Origin: Phycisphaerales bacterium UBA2396 | GTDB taxonomy: Bacteria; Planctomycetota; Phycisphaerae; Phycisphaerales; UBA1924 | Length of the DNA: 22,795 nucleotides | Direction of reading: 5' to 3' | Assembly (NCBI GenBank): GCA_002343325.1 | Contig: DDSG01000019.1 | Span: 1-22,795, forward strand | The notes under the pieces: model-generated | Databases searched by the model: none | The model's input: the letters and a program-made list of their open reading frames with translations, nothing else | Told to the model about the DNA's origin: nothing | Translations under genes and position numbers: made by a program | Shown: positions 1 to 6,570 of the stretch, one piece after another | Position numbering within the stretch: position 1 is the stretch's first letter | How the letters are laid out: every line of letters starts with the position of its first letter

Positions 1-255
1 GGGGGGGGGGTGGGCGCAACAGGTAGAAAAGAGGGGGGTGTGTTGTTGTTGTCTCATGATTTCTCGATGGTTCCGTGATGAACCTATTGCGCGCAAGAGG
101 TTGCAATAGGCGCAACAGGTTGCGGCGCGCCCCCGCTGGCATCGCTGAAACGAGAGTGCGGACTCGCGATCGCGATGCGCCGGAGCGGTTCGGAGCGATG
201 TCTGAGAGGCAAAGACGGCGTCGCAGACCGGTTCGGGCGGCTTTGGAGCGCGTGT
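1..255. repeat. Gene-free left edge with short direct and inverted repeats
   Basis: No credible gene lies here; this is downstream of the last gene of the minus-strand replication operon. The window opens with a run of ten G, then GCGCAACAGGT (14-24), which recurs at 110-120. A 14-base direct repeat with one mismatch lies at 91-104 (GCGCAAGAGGTTGC) and 110-123 (GCGCAACAGGTTGC). CCTATTGC and GCAATAGG form an 8-base inverted repeat around 83-110, and TTGCGCGCAA is a palindrome inside it. A short TGT/TTG microsatellite lies at about 39-52. The pattern could be an element end, an iteron-like binding site or a transcript end. The sequence alone does not decide. Confidence 0.4.
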
Positions 256-2595
256 TCATGCCTCGGCGACGTCCTCAAGGAGCCGGTACAGCCGCTGAGG
301 CGTACCGCCGGTGGCCCGCTCGGCGAACTGGATGCGGCGCTGATCGACAAGCGCCTGCCGGACCTCCTCGTGCTCGCGGGGCGACCACGCCAGGCGCCGG
401 CTCAGTTGCCAGAAGGGCATCCACGGGTCGGCGGGGTGCTTTGCCGCCCATTCCCGGAGCACGCGGATCATCGCCTTGCACTGGCTCTCGAAGTCGCCCG
501 CGCTGACGTGCTGGCTGGCCTTGAAGAGCATGCGGCGAGTCTGATGCTCGACGAGCGCCCAGGCCCAGTCCACGGCATCGACGGCGATCTGCGGCTTGCG
601 GCGCGCCGCGCTGCACGCGTGCACCAGCGCCAGGCGCCGGGCCTTCTCGTTGGCGCGTGCCCACAGCGCCATCCCCGCCTGGTCGGACTTGGCTTCGGCC
701 TCGGCATAGGCGGCGTCGGCCTGGGCGCGGACCTCGCCGAGCCGCACTCGTGCATCGTCGGTCGGCTCGATCAGCCTGGGCACCGGATGTTCGGTCTTGA
801 GGTTGCCCCTCCCGGGCTTGAGCTCCGACCACCACCGCGCCCGCTTCAGGATCGACTTCGGGAGGTCGCGTACATCCACATCCTGGCCGAGCCCGCGGCG
901 GCCGGCTTCGAAGATGAGCATGCGCGCGAAGAAGCCGTTGGAGAGCATCTTGGGCGACAGCGCTTCATAGAAGATGTCCGGGATGGCCGTCCCGAAGAGG
1001 CATAGGCACGGCTGATCGATGATGCGGGGCTCCTCGTCGCTGGCCTTGACGCGGAGCGGGTAGATCGTGTTGGCTGAGGTGTACAGCTTCAGCAGCGTCT
1101 GCATGATGCCCTCGTATCGAGGGTCGCGCTTGGTGCCGTACCCGCTGATCGCCTGCATAAGCGTGTCGATCTCGTCGGTCTGGAAGAGCATGACCGGCGT
1201 GAGGTACATCCGGTCCTCGAGCCCTTCACCGCTGGCGAAGCCGTCCGCGACCGCGCCAGCCATGCCGGCGTTGGCGAGAATCCGCTGGTTGACTTTGCGG
1301 GGAAAGTCCTTGCCCGTGCCGGTGTTGGCCAGGCCCAGGAGATAGATCGCGGTGCGGTTGTCCTGTGGGTCGCGGACCTTGCGGCCGGCGAGCGCGGCTT
1401 GCAGCGCCACCGCGCCGCAGAACGCCAGCACGGGCTCGGGGTAGGGCGCGTTGCTCAGGGAGTAGTCGATGACTTCATCGATGAAACCGGGAACGCGCAG
1501 CAGCGCCGGCGGCACGGGACCGGGATCGATCGGTGCGGACGGCGACGGCTCTGCCTGCGGGGCTTTGACCTTGAAGCCCGACAGATCGACATCGCCGGAG
1601 GCTGGTTCCGCACCGAATCCCTCGCGCCGCAGCGCCCGTGCCGCTGCCGCAAAGTCGCCGTCGTGCTTGAGCAGCGTGTAGACCGCGAAGATCGAGTAGC
1701 CGCGGCCGTCCTCGAAAGGCGGGGCGTTGGTCGAGAACACATAGAACACGCCGCCCTTGAGCGTGGCGCTGCAGCCCCGGTCCTTGCCAGGGCGGGCCCA
1801 GTGCTCATTCTCACCTCCGCTCACGCGGGTCCAGCCGCGCTCGACCAACAGATCGCGGATACTGCCGCGCTGGTTGAAGTCGTCGCCGGGCTTCAGGTCG
1901 CTGGGGGCTGAAGTTGTGGACGACTTCGGGTGCGGACCGTCCTCCACCGGATGCTGGGCCTCGTTGAGCTCCCACGCGCAGGCCAACAGGCACTCACGAT
2001 CTTCGGGTGTGATGACCGGCAACGCGGCAAGATCGCCAGCCTCGATCACATATCCGTTCGACGGTGCGCACAGGAACATCCCGCCCTCGCCGCGGGTCTC
2101 GATCATCGTGGCGACCGCGTGCCATCGCCCATCCGGACCCTTCCGCGGCGTAAACCGCTTCCCGGCAACCTCGATCGGCTCGGGCCCAGAAGCGCCGCAG
2201 GACCGCTGGGCGAGCTTCATGTTGCCGCAGACCGGACCCGGGCAGCGGTATACGACATGGCGACCGCCCGAAGGCGTCGTCTCGACGACCAGGCGGCCGA
2301 TGAGTCCCGGGCACACCGCATCGACCCGCTCTCGCCACGGATCGAAGGCAGCGCCGGCCAGGTCGAAGTCGATCATCTCGACGTTGCCCGACACCGCGCC
2401 GCAGACTATGCACAGGTCGCGCGCGGCGGGCCCGGCGAACCACCGCGCGTGCTCCGCCGGCGTCGGCAGCCGCGTCTGATACGGCTTCCACGAGCGCAGG
2501 GCGACGCGCTTGTCGTCGCCCTCGCGGATCGCGGGTAGCACGCACAGCCCCGCCGACGCGTAGCGCCGGGCCGTTTCGAGCGTCGGGAGCGTCAT
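256..2595 (-). CDS. Primase-polymerase / DUF3987 helicase-like replication protein
   Basis: Predicted replication protein of a mobile element. It is about 779 residues long and fuses a bifunctional DNA primase/polymerase (archaeo-eukaryotic Prim-Pol) domain to a DUF3987 helicase-like ATPase. Residues 1-200 carry the Prim-Pol signature: the metal-binding D-F-D at 76-78 and the S-G-G-R-H motif near 109-113. Residues about 245-330 match the primase-associated region seen in phage proteins (W-A-R-P-G-K-D-R-G, then Y-V-F-S-T-N-A-P-P-F). Residues about 365-600 are DUF3987-like, with a P-loop variant A-N-T-G-T-G-K-D near 423-430 and an acidic T-D-E-I-D Walker B near 473-477. The ATG at 2595 overlaps the previous stop (ATGA), so it is preferred over an in-frame ATG at 2613. 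The gene is last in a five-gene overlapped operon. The fusion is typical of phages, satellites and integrative elements; autonomous replication is inferred. Confidence 0.88.
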   Translation of the reverse strand: MTLPTLETARRYASAGLCVLPAIREGDDKRVALRSWKPYQTRLPTPAEHARWFAGPAARDLCIVCGAVSGNVEMIDFDLAGAAFDPWRERVDAVCPGLIGRLVVETTPSGGRHVVYRCPGPVCGNMKLAQRSCGASGPEPIEVAGKRFTPRKGPDGRWHAVATMIETRGEGGMFLCAPSNGYVIEAGDLAALPVITPEDRECLLACAWELNEAQHPVEDGPHPKSSTTSAPSDLKPGDDFNQRGSIRDLLVERGWTRVSGGENEHWARPGKDRGCSATLKGGVFYVFSTNAPPFEDGRGYSIFAVYTLLKHDGDFAAAARALRREGFGAEPASGDVDLSGFKVKAPQAEPSPSAPIDPGPVPPALLRVPGFIDEVIDYSLSNAPYPEPVLAFCGAVALQAALAGRKVRDPQDNRTAIYLLGLANTGTGKDFPRKVNQRILANAGMAGAVADGFASGEGLEDRMYLTPVMLFQTDEIDTLMQAISGYGTKRDPRYEGIMQTLLKLYTSANTIYPLRVKASDEEPRIIDQPCLCLFGTAIPDIFYEALSPKMLSNGFFARMLIFEAGRRGLGQDVDVRDLPKSILKRARWWSELKPGRGNLKTEHPVPRLIEPTDDARVRLGEVRAQADAAYAEAEAKSDQAGMALWARANEKARRLALVHACSAARRKPQIAVDAVDWAWALVEHQTRRMLFKASQHVSAGDFESQCKAMIRVLREWAAKHPADPWMPFWQLSRRLAWSPREHEEVRQALVDQRRIQFAERATGGTPQRLYRLLEDVAEA

Positions 2596-3176
2596 TCGAA
2601 GGGCACCTCCCACGCCAGCGCTCGGTCAAGCGCTTCGGCGGGAGTTGCATGCACGTGCGCGGTCGTCCGCGGACAGTTTCGAGCGAACCACATCTGCCGC
2701 GCCAGGTCCCGCGTCGAGAACGCCAGGTACACCGGCTTGCCCAGAGCGTGCGCCCAGCCCAACTCCAAAAGCGTGGCGTGGCAATCGGTGGCGTTTATCC
2801 AGGCGAAGAACAGGTCCGACTCCCGGATCCACTCCATGCACAGCCCGGGCACCACCCACCGGGGGCGGCTGAACTCGGGGGCGGGCCAAGGGCTCGAGTC
2901 GTGCTGCTCGACGCCAGCGTGCCAGCCGACCCACTCGTGACTCTGGCCGCCGAAGGGAACGAAGTGCGGCCCCGTGAAGATGAAGCGGTCGCAGTCGATC
3001 GGTTGGCCGAATGGCTCGACGCCAAGCCGCGGCACCAGCGGCATTCGCCAGTTGCCCGAGCCGTGCATCTTCCCGGCGAGGTACACGCGCCGCTTGGGTC
3101 TGGGGAGGGGCGCACCTGCCACGGCGGAGCGGGGCGTCGTGCCGGGGGGAATGGATGAAAGCGCGCGGGTCGTCAT
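2592..3176 (-). CDS. Nucleoside 2-deoxyribosyltransferase-like protein
   Basis: A 194-residue protein resembling the nucleoside 2-deoxyribosyltransferase / DUF4406 fold, whose members move or remove bases on deoxynucleosides or sense nucleotide ligands. The first strand is V-Y-L-A-G-K-M (31-37). The C-terminal half has the family pattern of an Asp (121) closing a helix, then D131-C-H-A-T-L-L-E-L-G-W-A with E138 in the place of the usual catalytic Glu, followed by G-K-P-V-Y-L-A. The middle is longer than in minimal enzymes, with many Trp, His and Pro. The first 25 residues are a Pro/Arg-rich extension. The ATG shares ATGA with the stop of the sigma-like gene, and its own stop shares ATGA with the Prim-Pol start. 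Next to a replication protein it may adjust nucleotide pools or modify bases, but this is inference. Confidence 0.65.
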   Translation of the reverse strand: MTTRALSSIPPGTTPRSAVAGAPLPRPKRRVYLAGKMHGSGNWRMPLVPRLGVEPFGQPIDCDRFIFTGPHFVPFGGQSHEWVGWHAGVEQHDSSPWPAPEFSRPRWVVPGLCMEWIRESDLFFAWINATDCHATLLELGWAHALGKPVYLAFSTRDLARQMWFARNCPRTTAHVHATPAEALDRALAWEVPFE

Positions 3177-3721
3177 GACGAGTGCTCCGAGAATCCGACG
3201 GATTCGAAGTGACGGCGGAGCGCAACAGTGGCCGCAGCGCCGAGCGTGGGACGACGGCGGCCATCCGTGGCCGCCTCGAGGAAGTCGTTGCAGACCGTGG
3301 CGAGGTCCTCGGGCAAGTCGTCGACTGCGGCGCGAACGTCGAGTTCGAGGTCACGCCGAGCGATCGGGGACACCGTCGTCAGCGACGGATCGCGACCCGG
3401 CCTGGCCGCCATCGCGTCGTCAAGGGGCACGGTCGTCGACCGGCCGCCGCGCTTGGCGGCGCGCTGGGCCCGCAGACTCGATGTTCCGGCCCGGGTCATG
3501 GCGACGGCAAGGAACGCCATCGGACGACCGCGCGAGGGCTTGAACCGTGGCCATCTCTCCAGTGCGGCCAAGATAAGGTCCGACCGGAGATCCGCATGCC
3601 CGTCTCCCCTTCGGCATGATCCCGCGAGCCGGTTCGCCACGCCGTGGGCGACTGCGCCGAGTCGATCGATGTCGATCGCATCGAATCCGCGGTGGATCGG
3701 CGAGGGAGCGAGCTCAACCAC
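3173..3721 (-). CDS. Sigma-70-like (region 2 / region 4) protein
   Basis: About 182 residues. The stretch around residues 40-85 (D-L-R-S-D-L-I-L-A-A-L-E-R-W, then a basic Arg/Lys helix) has the spacing of sigma-70 region 2. The C-terminal part (about 127-180) has the L-P-E-D-L-A-T-V-C helix and a downstream helix-turn-helix-like segment recalling region 4. It may redirect RNA polymerase to element promoters or act only as a DNA-binding protein. I choose the GTG at 3721. It is preceded by GAGGAGG at good spacing, and it overlaps the upstream gene's stop by eight bases (GTGGTTGA). An in-frame ATG at 3793 would lie deep inside that gene. The similarity is weak and judged by eye, so the sigma assignment is tentative while the coding call is firm. 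Confidence 0.62.
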   Translation of the reverse strand: MVELAPSPIHRGFDAIDIDRLGAVAHGVANRLAGSCRRGDGHADLRSDLILAALERWPRFKPSRGRPMAFLAVAMTRAGTSSLRAQRAAKRGGRSTTVPLDDAMAARPGRDPSLTTVSPIARRDLELDVRAAVDDLPEDLATVCNDFLEAATDGRRRPTLGAAATVALRRHFESVGFSEHSS

Positions 3722-4052
3722 GAGCCACCTCCTCAACGATGAGGCGCGCAGGCAGGCCGTGGCGTACCTCGATGGCGACAGTGGCAGAGCCAACGACGGT
3801 CAACTCGGCGAGAAGATCAACCACCGCTCGCTTGACCGTGAAGCCGGCCGGGCTGTCCTGCCCCTGGCAGGTTCGCTCCGCCCCGAGCTTGACCTCTCGG
3901 ATCACGCGAGGCGGCGGGTCGAACGCCGGCTGGCCGTCGAGTACGCGCAGCGACTCGATCCGGCCGAATCCGATGCGCTGCATGAGCGCGATCAGCCGCC
4001 TTGAGCCTTGGTCGAGCGATGAGGTGTGGACCTGAGCGGTGGTGCCGTTCAC
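3714..4052 (-). CDS. Small protein with two DUF2292-like halves
   Basis: A 112-residue protein of unknown function. Two segments look alike and recall DUF2292 (short proteins with an I/V-x-V-x-D/H-G-x-P core). Residues 20-58 contain I-G-F-G-R-I-E-S-L-R-V-L-D-G-Q-P. Residues 78-112 contain V-V-G-S-A-T-V-A-I-E-V-R-H-G-L-P. The linker holds one Cys and Gly/Gln/Asp. Translation probably begins at the GTG at 4052, which shares GTGA with the stop of the winged-helix gene. The end overlaps the GTG of the sigma-like gene. Single-domain DUF2292 proteins occur widely with no settled function. The duplication, if real, would give a pseudo-dimer. No catalytic motif is visible. Confidence 0.55.
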   Translation of the reverse strand: MNGTTAQVHTSSLDQGSRRLIALMQRIGFGRIESLRVLDGQPAFDPPPRVIREVKLGAERTCQGQDSPAGFTVKRAVVDLLAELTVVGSATVAIEVRHGLPARLIVEEVARG

Positions 4053-4303
4053 TCTGCACCGCCTTGCCCAACCGGCACGCGGCGGCGATCGATCCCGGCG
4101 AGCTCGGCGCGGACCTGTTCGATGGCCCGGCGGTCAAAAAGTCGGACCCGACCGGCCAATGCGGCCGGCTTGATCCAAGGGCGCGTGGCCAAGACCCGCA
4201 CGACGCGGTGGATGGGCTGGCCCAGTTCGCTGGCGATCACCCCGGCGGTGATCAGCACCGGCGGTGGCGCAACCTGACGGCTGAGTGGGGGCGCGATTCC
4301 CAT
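4049..4303 (-). CDS. Small winged-helix / MerR-like DNA-binding protein
   Basis: 84 residues, first gene of the replication operon. Residues 18-64 read as a helix-turn-helix with a short wing, as in MerR-family and excisionase (AlpA/Xis)-type proteins. A helix with I-A-S-E-L-G is followed by a recognition helix (I-H-R-V-V-R-V-L) and then a strand with V-R-L-F-D-R-R-A, resembling the V-x-R-Y-D/F-x-x-x-D ending of this fold. The N-terminus is Pro-rich and there is no metal or ligand domain. GGAG lies about eight bases before the ATG. It could autoregulate the operon or assist recombination. The stop overlaps the next GTG by four bases. Confidence 0.6.
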   Translation of the reverse strand: MGIAPPLSRQVAPPPVLITAGVIASELGQPIHRVVRVLATRPWIKPAALAGRVRLFDRRAIEQVRAELAGIDRRRVPVGQGGAE

Positions 4304-4391
4304 TGCGGCGACTCCGTTCCCGGGCGGTGGGCCCGGTTACCAGTCCGCAAGCGGTCGCGTGACTACCTCGTATGTCGCGTGATTCGCAGGC

Positions 4392-4427
4392 CTGCCGCCG
4401 GTCGCGACTGGGCGCGACCACCGGCAG
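4392..4427 (-). terminator. Hairpin after the winged-helix/HTH gene at 4444
   Basis: CTGCCG..GGTCGCG pairs with CGCGACC..CGGCAG around a six-base loop: 6 plus 7 base pairs with a two-base internal mismatch. It lies just beyond the stop of the minus-strand gene ending at 4444 and ahead of the operon that starts at 4303. No T-run follows, so it may be a weak terminator or a stabilising 3' end that separates two transcription units. Confidence 0.35.
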
Positions 4428-4443
4428 CAGAGGCTGGCAGCAC

Positions 4444-5583
4444 CTACCGCTCCGGCCGCTTCTTGACCGATCTCCGCTGGCGTTCCTCCCGCGTGCGTTC
4501 GGCCTGCTGCTCCGCAATCAGATTCGCGATTGTTTCGTCGCGGTCTGCCGGTGCTTCGTCATCGCCTGCGTGGTAGGCGTCCAGAGGCTCGCCTGCATCG
4601 ATGCGAGCATCCACCGCTTCCTGTGCCGCTTTGACGTCGGCCCGGGTGTTGCCGAGTTTGTCTGACGAGCCGGCGTCCTTAGGCTTGCTCGCAGTCCCGG
4701 TCTCCGCGCGACGCGCCTTGAGGTACGCGGAGTGCTTGAGCACCTTCGTCATGGTGGACGGCGAGCAGCCGACGATACTGGCGAGTTCGTTTCGGCCCGG
4801 GAAGAACCCGTCGTGCTTCTTGACGTGCGATTCGGCCAGACTCATGGCCTCCTGCCAGGTCATCGCACCGGCCTGCGACGCCTTGGGGCGATTCGCGCCG
4901 CCGCTCTGGCGAACTGCGCCGCCCACAATGGTTTCGACCATCGGCAGTATCGCATCACGGAATGCCGCGGCGATATCGGCAGCGTTCGTCAGGTTCACTT
5001 GTGTCGGAGATGGCGCCGGCGGAGAACGGTCCTGCTCGGAGACGACCCCGCGAAGTGCGACGAGCGTTCCGGTGCCATGAACCGGCGGACGATCCTCGAG
5101 GCTCCCGGCTTTCATCACAAAATCGATGACCCGCTCACGACTGGCGACCGCCGCCGCATGATTCCGGGGCCGCTTCGGGTCCAGTGGCACACCGAGATCC
5201 GCCCTCGCTTGCAAGCCGTGCTCGGTAAGCCGCCATTCATCACCGCCGACCTTCGTCACCCTGAACGGCCTGGCGGATCCCCCGGTCTGCTGACGCCAGT
5301 CGTCGATGGCCTTTCGCCACCGGTTCCAGGATTCCGCCAGCACCGGCTCGATCGCCTGGAGCAATCCGGCCTCCCCAGTTACCGCGATCGTCGCTTCGAT
5401 GGCCTCGCTCTGGCCCGCCATTCCCAGGCGGATGGTGTTGCGCCGTTCCACAAGTCCGGCTCCGACAAGGAGCAAGAGCGCTCGTTGCTCGGAGACCGAG
5501 AGCTGGTCGGTGGCAACCCTCTGCCACTTGTCTGGGATGCGCCTGAGGAGGGCTTCGATCGCTTTGGCCAGTTCCTGGTTCAT
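4444..5583 (-). CDS. Hypothetical protein with N-terminal winged helix and C-terminal HTH
   Basis: About 379 residues from the ATG at 5583, not assigned to a named family. With that start, residues 2-75 look like a winged-helix unit (helix E-L-A-K-A-I-E-A-L-L, then S-E-Q-R-A-L-L-L-L-V-G-A-G-L-V-E-R-R and a strand). Residues about 100-130 add a Trp-rich helix and strands. A Pro/Ser-rich linker follows. Residues about 260-292 hold a clear helix-turn-helix (R-N-E-L-A-S-I-V-G-C-S-P-S-T-M-T-K-V-L-K). The last 40 residues are a charged, probably coiled tail rich in Glu/Arg/Lys. An in-frame ATG at 5649 would add 22 residues but lacks a ribosome site; 5583 has AGG five bases upstream. Two DNA-binding units suggest an initiator, partition or regulatory protein of the element. 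This is inference only. Confidence 0.7.
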   Translation of the reverse strand: MNQELAKAIEALLRRIPDKWQRVATDQLSVSEQRALLLLVGAGLVERRNTIRLGMAGQSEAIEATIAVTGEAGLLQAIEPVLAESWNRWRKAIDDWRQQTGGSARPFRVTKVGGDEWRLTEHGLQARADLGVPLDPKRPRNHAAAVASRERVIDFVMKAGSLEDRPPVHGTGTLVALRGVVSEQDRSPPAPSPTQVNLTNAADIAAAFRDAILPMVETIVGGAVRQSGGANRPKASQAGAMTWQEAMSLAESHVKKHDGFFPGRNELASIVGCSPSTMTKVLKHSAYLKARRAETGTASKPKDAGSSDKLGNTRADVKAAQEAVDARIDAGEPLDAYHAGDDEAPADRDETIANLIAEQQAERTREERQRRSVKKRPER

Positions 5584-5752
5584 TCGGACCTGATGGTAAA
5601 CCGCTGCATGCCGAAATGCCCGCAGTGCCGCACTGACCTTCCGGGCCATTCCGGGCCGTTTGCGTATTCAGAAGGGGCAGGCCGGCGAGCCCTGCACCGG
5701 CAGCCGGTCGCCATCCCATTTATTCCGCAAAGAGCACGAGGAGCTCCCCCCC
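5584..5752. promoter_or_regulatory. Divergent intergenic region
   Basis: This 169-base stretch separates the minus-strand gene starting at 5583 (or 5649) from the plus-strand gene starting at 5753. Promoters for both directions must lie here or overlap the first codons. I see no convincing -35/-10 pair. The visible signal is AGGAGCT before the plus-strand ATG. Confidence 0.3.
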
Positions 5753-6082
5753 ATGTCCACCGCCCAAGCCGTCCAGGCGCGGCCATCGCCCGCCGAGAGA
5801 ATCACACAATTCATCGAGCGCAACGGCGGCGAGCACCCGCGCTGGTTCATCGGCGTTACCTGCAACCCGCGAGAGCGCCTCCTGTGCGAGCACTGCATCA
5901 ACTCCACCCGCGACCCGTTCTTGATCGTCGGCTGCGACACGGCCGAGGAAGCCCGGCGGGCCGAGTACTCGCTGCGAAAGAAGCACGGAGGCTGGGGTAA
6001 GCGATTCGACGGCCTCGACCCTGCGGCCATCTTCGTCTACACCTTCCGGATGAGCTCGACCACCATCCCCAACCAGCGCTAA
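5753..6082 (+). CDS. Small GIY-YIG-like protein
   Basis: 109 residues and the only plus-strand gene in the mobile-element half. The segment W-F-I-G-V-T-C-N-P-R-E-R-L (31-43), followed by E-H, resembles the Y-V-G-x-T-x-x-P-x-x-R-x-x-E-H core of minimal GIY-YIG nuclease-like proteins found in phages. A later helix has A-E-E-A-R-R-A-E (64-71), where the metal-binding Glu would fall, and then K-K-H-G-G-W-G-K and a final strand V-Y-T-F. The first Tyr pair is replaced (W-F-I), so catalysis is not assured. The start at 5753 follows AGGAGCT; the frame stays open upstream to 5660, but without a better start. A hairpin lies 17 bases after the stop. It could be a small nuclease or a DNA-binding derivative. 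Confidence 0.65.
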   Translation: MSTAQAVQARPSPAERITQFIERNGGEHPRWFIGVTCNPRERLLCEHCINSTRDPFLIVGCDTAEEARRAEYSLRKKHGGWGKRFDGLDPAAIFVYTFRMSSTTIPNQR

Positions 6083-6099
6083 CCATGCCCTCGTAGCTG

Positions 6100-6136
6100 G
6101 CCCGGCGGGCCGCGTTCGCGCGGTTCGCCGGGCTTT
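6100..6136 (+). terminator. Long hairpin with UUCG loop between convergent genes
   Basis: A 15-pair stem (5' arm 6100-6114, 3' arm 6119-6133, two G-U pairs when read on the plus strand) closes on a TTCG tetraloop and is followed by TTTC. It lies 17 bases after the stop of the small GIY-YIG-like gene and abuts the stop of the minus-strand HTH gene. It most likely ends the plus-strand transcript and may also protect the minus-strand 3' end. Confidence 0.7.
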
Positions 6137-6570
6137 CATCGGTTCTGTGAGCCGCGTCCAGCGCTTGCCAACTCCCGCCAGCGCCGGCGCTGCTCGCGCC
6201 AATCGGCCACGGCGCACACGACGCGGAGTTCGTGCTCGCTGATCGCATCCCGCTCCCGCTCCATAAGAGGTAGGAACAGAATCTCCTCCTGGATGTCCGA
6301 TGCCAGACACAGCAGGTCCATGATCTGGCTGATCCGGGCCCGCGTGACCTGCCCCAGCCGGGCAAGGTCGGCGTGGGATTCCACCTCGCCAACGCGGACC
6401 AGCTCCTCGAACCGGATCGCCAGCGCCATCAGGCGGGCGACCCGGGGCACATGGCCCGTTTCAACCACCAGCGCGGCGGGCTCGACGCCGACGTTGACCT
6501 CCTTCCGGCCCGCCGCCCCGCGGGTGAAGTGGACCGGGAACTCGATCGTGACCTCGTCCATGCCGTTCAT
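6136..6570 (-). CDS. HTH protein coupled to serine recombinase
   Basis: 144 residues, no named family recognised. The N-terminal 40 residues form strands. Residues about 45-60 form a helix, and residues 66-90 read as a helix-turn-helix (H-A-D-L-A-R-L-G-Q-V-T-R-A-R-I-S-Q-I-M-D-L-L), like the ParB/Spo0J-type HTH. Further helices follow and the tail is Arg/Trp-rich. The ATG at 6570 shares ATGA with the recombinase stop, so the two are probably made together; a second ATG lies three codons on. A DNA-binding partner directly after a large serine recombinase suggests a directionality factor or regulator. This is inference from position. Confidence 0.7.
   Translation of the reverse strand: MNGMDEVTIEFPVHFTRGAAGRKEVNVGVEPAALVVETGHVPRVARLMALAIRFEELVRVGEVESHADLARLGQVTRARISQIMDLLCLASDIQEEILFLPLMERERDAISEHELRVVCAVADWREQRRRWRELASAGRGSQNR

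Noticed and set aside
1..10. Run of ten G at the window start as a biological signal
   Set aside because: A homopolymer at a sequence edge may be an assembly or sequencing artefact and cannot be judged without the flank.
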